Assembly: GCA_021234155.1 (NCBI GenBank)
Contig: JAJEKV010000018.1
Span: 19,443,423 to 19,507,422 of the forward strand
Source: Isoetes taiwanensis
Lineage: Eukaryota; Streptophyta; Lycopodiopsida; Isoetales; Isoetaceae
Reading direction: 5' to 3'
DNA: 64,000 bases
In this document: piece by piece, positions 60,024 through 64,000 of the stretch
Layout of the letters: each line of letters starts with the position of its first letter
Numbering within the stretch: the first letter of the stretch is position 1
The notes under the pieces: generated by a model
The model's input: only the letters and a program-made list of their open reading frames with translations
The model's database searches: none
What the model was told of the DNA's origin: nothing
Program-made: the position numbers and the translations under genes

Positions 60024-60211
60024 TGGAAAGAGCAATTGTGTAAAGGGTACTGTATCAGTACTTTTATGAACATAAAGAAGTTGCCGTATTTTGCATTCTC
60101 ATTTTTTATGCTTCAATTACAGAATTTTGTACTCGAATGTTGATTGAATTCCAAAAATTCAATCAATTTCAATTGTTGATATTTCATACTATTTTAAATT
60201 GCTGGTATACA

Positions 60212-60555
60212 GACAGGGCACTGAGGCCAATTTACAAGGTAAAACATCTAAGTACAAGGTATAACAAAACCAATTTACAAGGTAAAACATGTAAATACAA
60301 AACCACAAGGCACAAGGCACAAGGTATAACAAAACCACAAATTTACAAAGGCACAAGGTATAACAAAACCAATTTACAAGGGTTAACATGTAAGTACAAA
60401 ATAATTAGAAAAAGACACAAGGCCATCATCTTCATTAAACAAGGCACTAAGGCCTGGATTACAGACGGCACAAGGCCATTACAATCAACTGCATTAAGGC
60501 CTGGATTAAACAAAAGGCATAAGGCCTGGATTAAACAGAAGGCACAAGGTCTATA
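60212..60555. repeat. Degenerate short tandem repeats
   Basis: CAAGGTATAACAAAACCA-type units recur at about 60255, 60328 and 60354. AAGGCCTGGATTA recurs at 60449, 60495 and 60521. CACAAGG motifs link the two families. Confidence 0.75.
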
Positions 60556-60925
60556 GCATGTGTTTTCCACAAATTTACACTGGTTCCCTGGCTGGTTGCC
60601 TCATCTTCTGAAGAAAACGCCTCACAAGAATCTATGTCAGAAGAATCGAGCTCAGAAGAATCCACCTCTGTGGATGTTTCAGAAGTTAAGCTGTCATTGG
60701 ACAAGCTGGTGGAATCAGAGCAGGTTGAATCAGAGGGCTCGAAGCTTTCTACAGACTTGGTTAGGAAAAAAACTTCATGGTCTTCAGGTGGCTCTTCATG
60801 CAAAATTGGCCACGAACCTATCGCATACCGCGCGAATAGCTCTGGCAAGGAAGGGAAATCAACTCCCAGCGTTTGGCAGGGGCAGGGGCAGGGGAGGCAG
60901 AGCGAGAGCGGCAGCGCTTCGGCAT
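60531..60925 (-). pseudogene. Ser/Glu/Asp-rich minus-strand frame facing copy 2
   Basis: From the ATG at 60923-60925 the frame reads MPKRCRSRSASPAPAPAKRW, with an Arg/Ser-rich and Pro/Ala-rich start. One indel later, a second frame (60531-60848) reads ELFARYAIGSWPILHEEPPE and then a long Ser/Asp/Glu/Thr-rich tail. It converges with transposase-like copy 2, as the minus-strand gene does with copy 1. No family is recognised. Low complexity weakens the call. Confidence 0.35.
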
Positions 60926-61173
60926 TCTGTTGGGAGAATTGGATGATGCTTCTCTCTCACGACCATATAAAGGTTGGCGTGAAATAAATTTCGGAGGCTA
61001 CGATTTTAGGATTTTCGTACCAATAGATTTAGTAGGATACAAAGTGAAATGCAATTACCTTGAAATGACCATAATTTTATTTTCTAAAACATTAAAAAAA
61101 AACTATCTATCCTGAAATGGCCATCATTTTTTTTGTACAACAATCAACTTATGTTGGCTTGGCACTTGTTTAG

Positions 61174-61209
61174 TAATTGTAATTGTAATTGTAATTGTAA
61201 TTGTAATTG
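61174..61209. repeat. (TAATTG)6 microsatellite
   Basis: Six perfect hexanucleotide units. Confidence 0.95.
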
Positions 61210-61784
61210 GTACGTGAACTCCTACGTAAATTCATATTCATGTATAGTCATACATTGTCTTTTAGTAACATGAGCAAGTTCAGAATGAAATAAATACTCC
61301 CAAACAATTACATCCAAGCTGCTAGTAGTAAGATAAGTTAGCACACTACAAAGGACTTGAAGCTACATGACCTATCCACAAATCGCAATTGTTATGTATA
61401 AGGAATGTACTCCATGGTAGAAAACTTCACTCTCTGGTCCATTGCTTGATTTAAACCTGCTAAAATATACCAATGCTGCTCAAATATAACTTCCATAACA
61501 AAAGAGACATAAAACCCCTTAAGTGATTTAAGGTACCAATCTAGGATATGGTTATAAATAGCCCAATCAATAACAAACAAAATTAACAAGCTCCCATCTA
61601 CAACACAGGTCCAAGGGCAACCCACGGTGCGTTAAGCACCAAACACCTTCATTTGTTCTATCACAAAAACATTATCACAAAATCTTGGTGAGCCAAACAC
61701 CCTATTTTTTGGGGCATTTGGTAATTTTAGTAGGGGCTTTTGGTATTTTCTCCGAAATCTTCAATGTTCTTCTTGGAATGGGCC

Positions 61785-62011
61785 TAAGTGCCACATTTAA
61801 AGTGCGGGCCGGGACTTCGAACCCACTACCTGCGGAGTGGTAGCCGTGCTTGACCCTAACCCAAAAGGCCCACGATGATTTGGGCCGAACCCCGTCCATT
61901 TGGGTTCGGACCCAAATCATCGCGGGCGTGTGATTTCTAGGTTGCAATATCGTACCACCCAAAGGTAGTGGGTTCGAGTCCCGCCCGCATCCTTAAATGT
62001 GACACTAAGTG
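61785..62011. repeat. Foldback of two tRNA-like (SINE-like) sequences
   Basis: The right half is tRNA-like on the plus strand. GCGGGCG (61922-61928) can pair with CGCCCGC (61982-61988), a TACC/GGTA stem closes a 7-base loop, and GGTTCGAGTCC is a perfect Pol III B box. The left half (61785-61850) is its inverted copy, with B-box-like GGTTCGAAGTCC on the minus strand. A second inverted repeat (GATGATTTGGGCCGAACC / GGTTCGGACCCAAATCATC) forms the centre. The outer arms extend to TAAATGTG(A/G)CACT. Confidence 0.75.
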
Positions 62012-64000
62012 TATGGTGTACATTTATTGATTATTTCACCTTTTCATACCATATATAAAGCGGTGTATTTTCTGTTCTTAAAAAATAAGGAGCTAATTTT
62101 TACGGGGCGAGAGCAGGACCCAAGATACGACACGCACATTTTTCTTCATTTCAAAAAAATAATTAAGGTAATATTTCTTGCCTAAGACATGACACGTCAC
62201 TTCTTTTCCCTGTTTTTTGCTTTCGAGCTCTCGCGATGGCCAAATTGATGGCCCGAGGGGTACTCATCGCCAATTGATGGCACTGGAGGCTCTTTGAGGG
62301 TGCTTTTCTTTCTTCTAACTCCACGGGTGCCATGGCGGATGGTCTAGAGTCCCTTCCGCCTCACCGGGGGGGTTTGGATACAAGGTTTTGGCACGAGGCA
62401 TGGCTCCTCAAGCCGAGTAGATGCTTAAAGGTTTGCAAGGCCTTAACCGCCCGACTTCGAGATAGTATCATGCCTTAAATGGTTCCAAAGGCGTTTGAAT
62501 ATGGCAAGCATATTTAAATCCGGCAAAAACTATATGGCGAGACGCAGGGACAAATCGAGCTTCAATTTTGTTTCAATGCCTTGTGTTTTGATTTCTAGCT
62601 TCTATGCCATTGCCACTTTGCCTTAGCCTAGATTACGATGGAATCCATAAAGTTCGGGCTGCAACAGGTTCACTGTGCGCTAGAAAGGGCGCGGAAGAGC
62701 GCTATCAATCGAAAACGGATTAAGAACCGGATCTTCCGCGGGCTCTTTTGCATACTGGAGGAGGCCCAGTCGAGAGGGCCGATTTGCTCATTTCGACCAA
62801 GATGGCGGGGATGGATGGTCAATAGTAGCTGCTCCTTCCCAGCCGGATTTGCCCCTTCCAAGCGGATTTGCCTTACCAGCTTTCGCTCCAAATGATGGTG
62901 CTGCTCCTCCGAATGCTCTATCTCTCTAATCGGCCGCCCTCATACTCTAATCGCCGACTCGGTTGACTCTTCCCCGATCGGCTCCTCCTTCGTTCAGCTC
63001 CTTCAACCGTAACCCTTGTTTGCCTTCATGCCTTTTCCATTCGGGGCTTTTGCTCCTAGCCCTTGGATCATTCCAATCTCAATCTCTACCCTTGGTTTTA
63101 TTTTAATAACATCTCTTTCTTCAACCATTAAAATAATATAACCCCTAAGGTTTATAACTTGGAAAAACATCCCAACATGCTAATATGACCCGCTTTGTGA
63201 AACTTAACATGATAAGATCATATGGCATTGCTCCTTTGATCATATTTTCACCCAAAATGCACAGTTTTGAACAAATTATTCCTTCTACAGCCACATAAAA
63301 ATATCAGACTGAGATGAAAAATATGTACCTCTATAACCCACTATTAAAAATCGAGCCTGAGCTTGCACGGAGCATCTTCTTCCCACAGGGTATTTCTTTT
63401 CAAAGGAAGGCCTAGAAAAGCCAAGGGAGATAGGTTTTGTTTCTTCTCAAAGGGTTATGAAGGTGGAATGAGAGAAAAATTATCACTCTTTAATGCCCTT
63501 TTTAAGGTTTCTTTTTCGCATATCCATGATCAAGATCTATTGATCTGCTAAGGATTTCCATGAGCCATCAAGGGAGAGTTTATTCTCCAAAGGTCTGTTT
63601 GTTATCAATCACACAGAGGTATCATATAGTAATAGTAGTGCTACTGTTTCTTTTATGCTTGCTTCAGAACATAGTGCTTTTAGGCCATAGTTACAACTCC
63701 AATACTTAAATGCTTTTTCTCTATTCTCTTTCCCTAGTTAATGGGATTCTCCCACTTGGGTTTAAAACCGGTGATGAGTGATGGATTGTGTCTGGTTGAC
63801 TTCAAAATTGTTCTTGACCAAGAAGTGTAAAATATCATTATGTTTTTATATTGACTATTTGTGCCCAATTTTGGTAGTTTGGAAACTTGGAAGTGCAGTA
63901 GGGCTTACACAAATGCACTAGCAGGATTTATATTTGGGTAAACATGGCCGCCTTTTTTCAGAAAAATAAAACGACCTTCGGAGATTTCAAATGAATAAAG
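62012..64000. other. Non-coding end of the window, no gene recognised
   Basis: A GC-richer block at about 62200-63000 contains short frames (for example 62638-62895) without recognisable domains; the rest is AT-rich. Nothing here supports a named feature. Confidence 0.5.

Noticed and set aside
62638-62895. 85-residue frame starting MESIKFGLQQVHCALERARK
   Set aside because: Plausible start, but no recognised domain, no splice or promoter support, and an antisense frame of similar length exists.

Overview
The window looks like a repeat-dominated chromosome segment from a land plant with a large genome. The evidence is an LTR element with a chromodomain and a plant-type initiator-Met-like primer site, Ty1/copia debris, CACTA-type and MITE-type DNA elements, tRNA-Gln-like sequences of plant type, and AT-rich introns. 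No single gene fixes the lineage. The mix, including transposon families also remembered from animals, would fit a fern, another early-diverging vascular plant or a bryophyte; this is inference.

Layout. 1-3018: degraded LINE (+) ending in (TATC)n. 3584-8960: second, GC-rich LINE (-) with endonuclease and reverse transcriptase remnants, ending in (CCTT)n and interrupted by a 0.65 kb MITE (4628-5274). 8961-12139: AT-rich, with a possible decayed exon pair on the minus strand. 12140-14796: non-autonomous CACTA-like element. 15967-20224: spliced plus-strand gene for a coiled-coil protein with about 26 tandem 21-residue repeats and three 36-residue repeats; its product is not recognised. 20225-25765: mostly non-coding. 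25768-26187: possible small gene with a TATA box and a 5'UTR intron. 27124-29307: pogo-like DDE transposase remnant (-) with a DD35D triad. 29941-30250: minisatellite.

30402-43707: a complete chromovirus insertion (Ty3/gypsy) of 13.3 kb, with LTRs of about 1.6 kb and a perfect 5-bp target duplication (ATAGC). Its long leader holds five related hairpin repeats and two extra reading frames, each preceded by a TATA-like box. gag-pol follows, broken by many stops and frameshifts. 43708-48890: non-coding repeats, including a long inverted repeat and three tRNA-Gln(UUG)-like copies. 48891-51525 and 58800-60023: two related, damaged copies of a transposase-like gene (+), each facing a minus-strand gene. 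54572-57897: 5'-truncated copia element with a pentanucleotide microsatellite inside its 3' LTR, fused to a fourth tRNA-Gln-like fragment. 61785-62011: foldback of two tRNA-like (SINE-like) sequences.

No pathway can be read from the window; its genes are mostly those of mobile elements. The two host-like genes are the 21-residue-repeat protein and the minus-strand coiled-coil gene at 51278-54164. Both show frameshifts, several of them at homopolymers, so either decay or assembly indels could explain them. All assignments were made by reading translations and motifs; no database search was possible.
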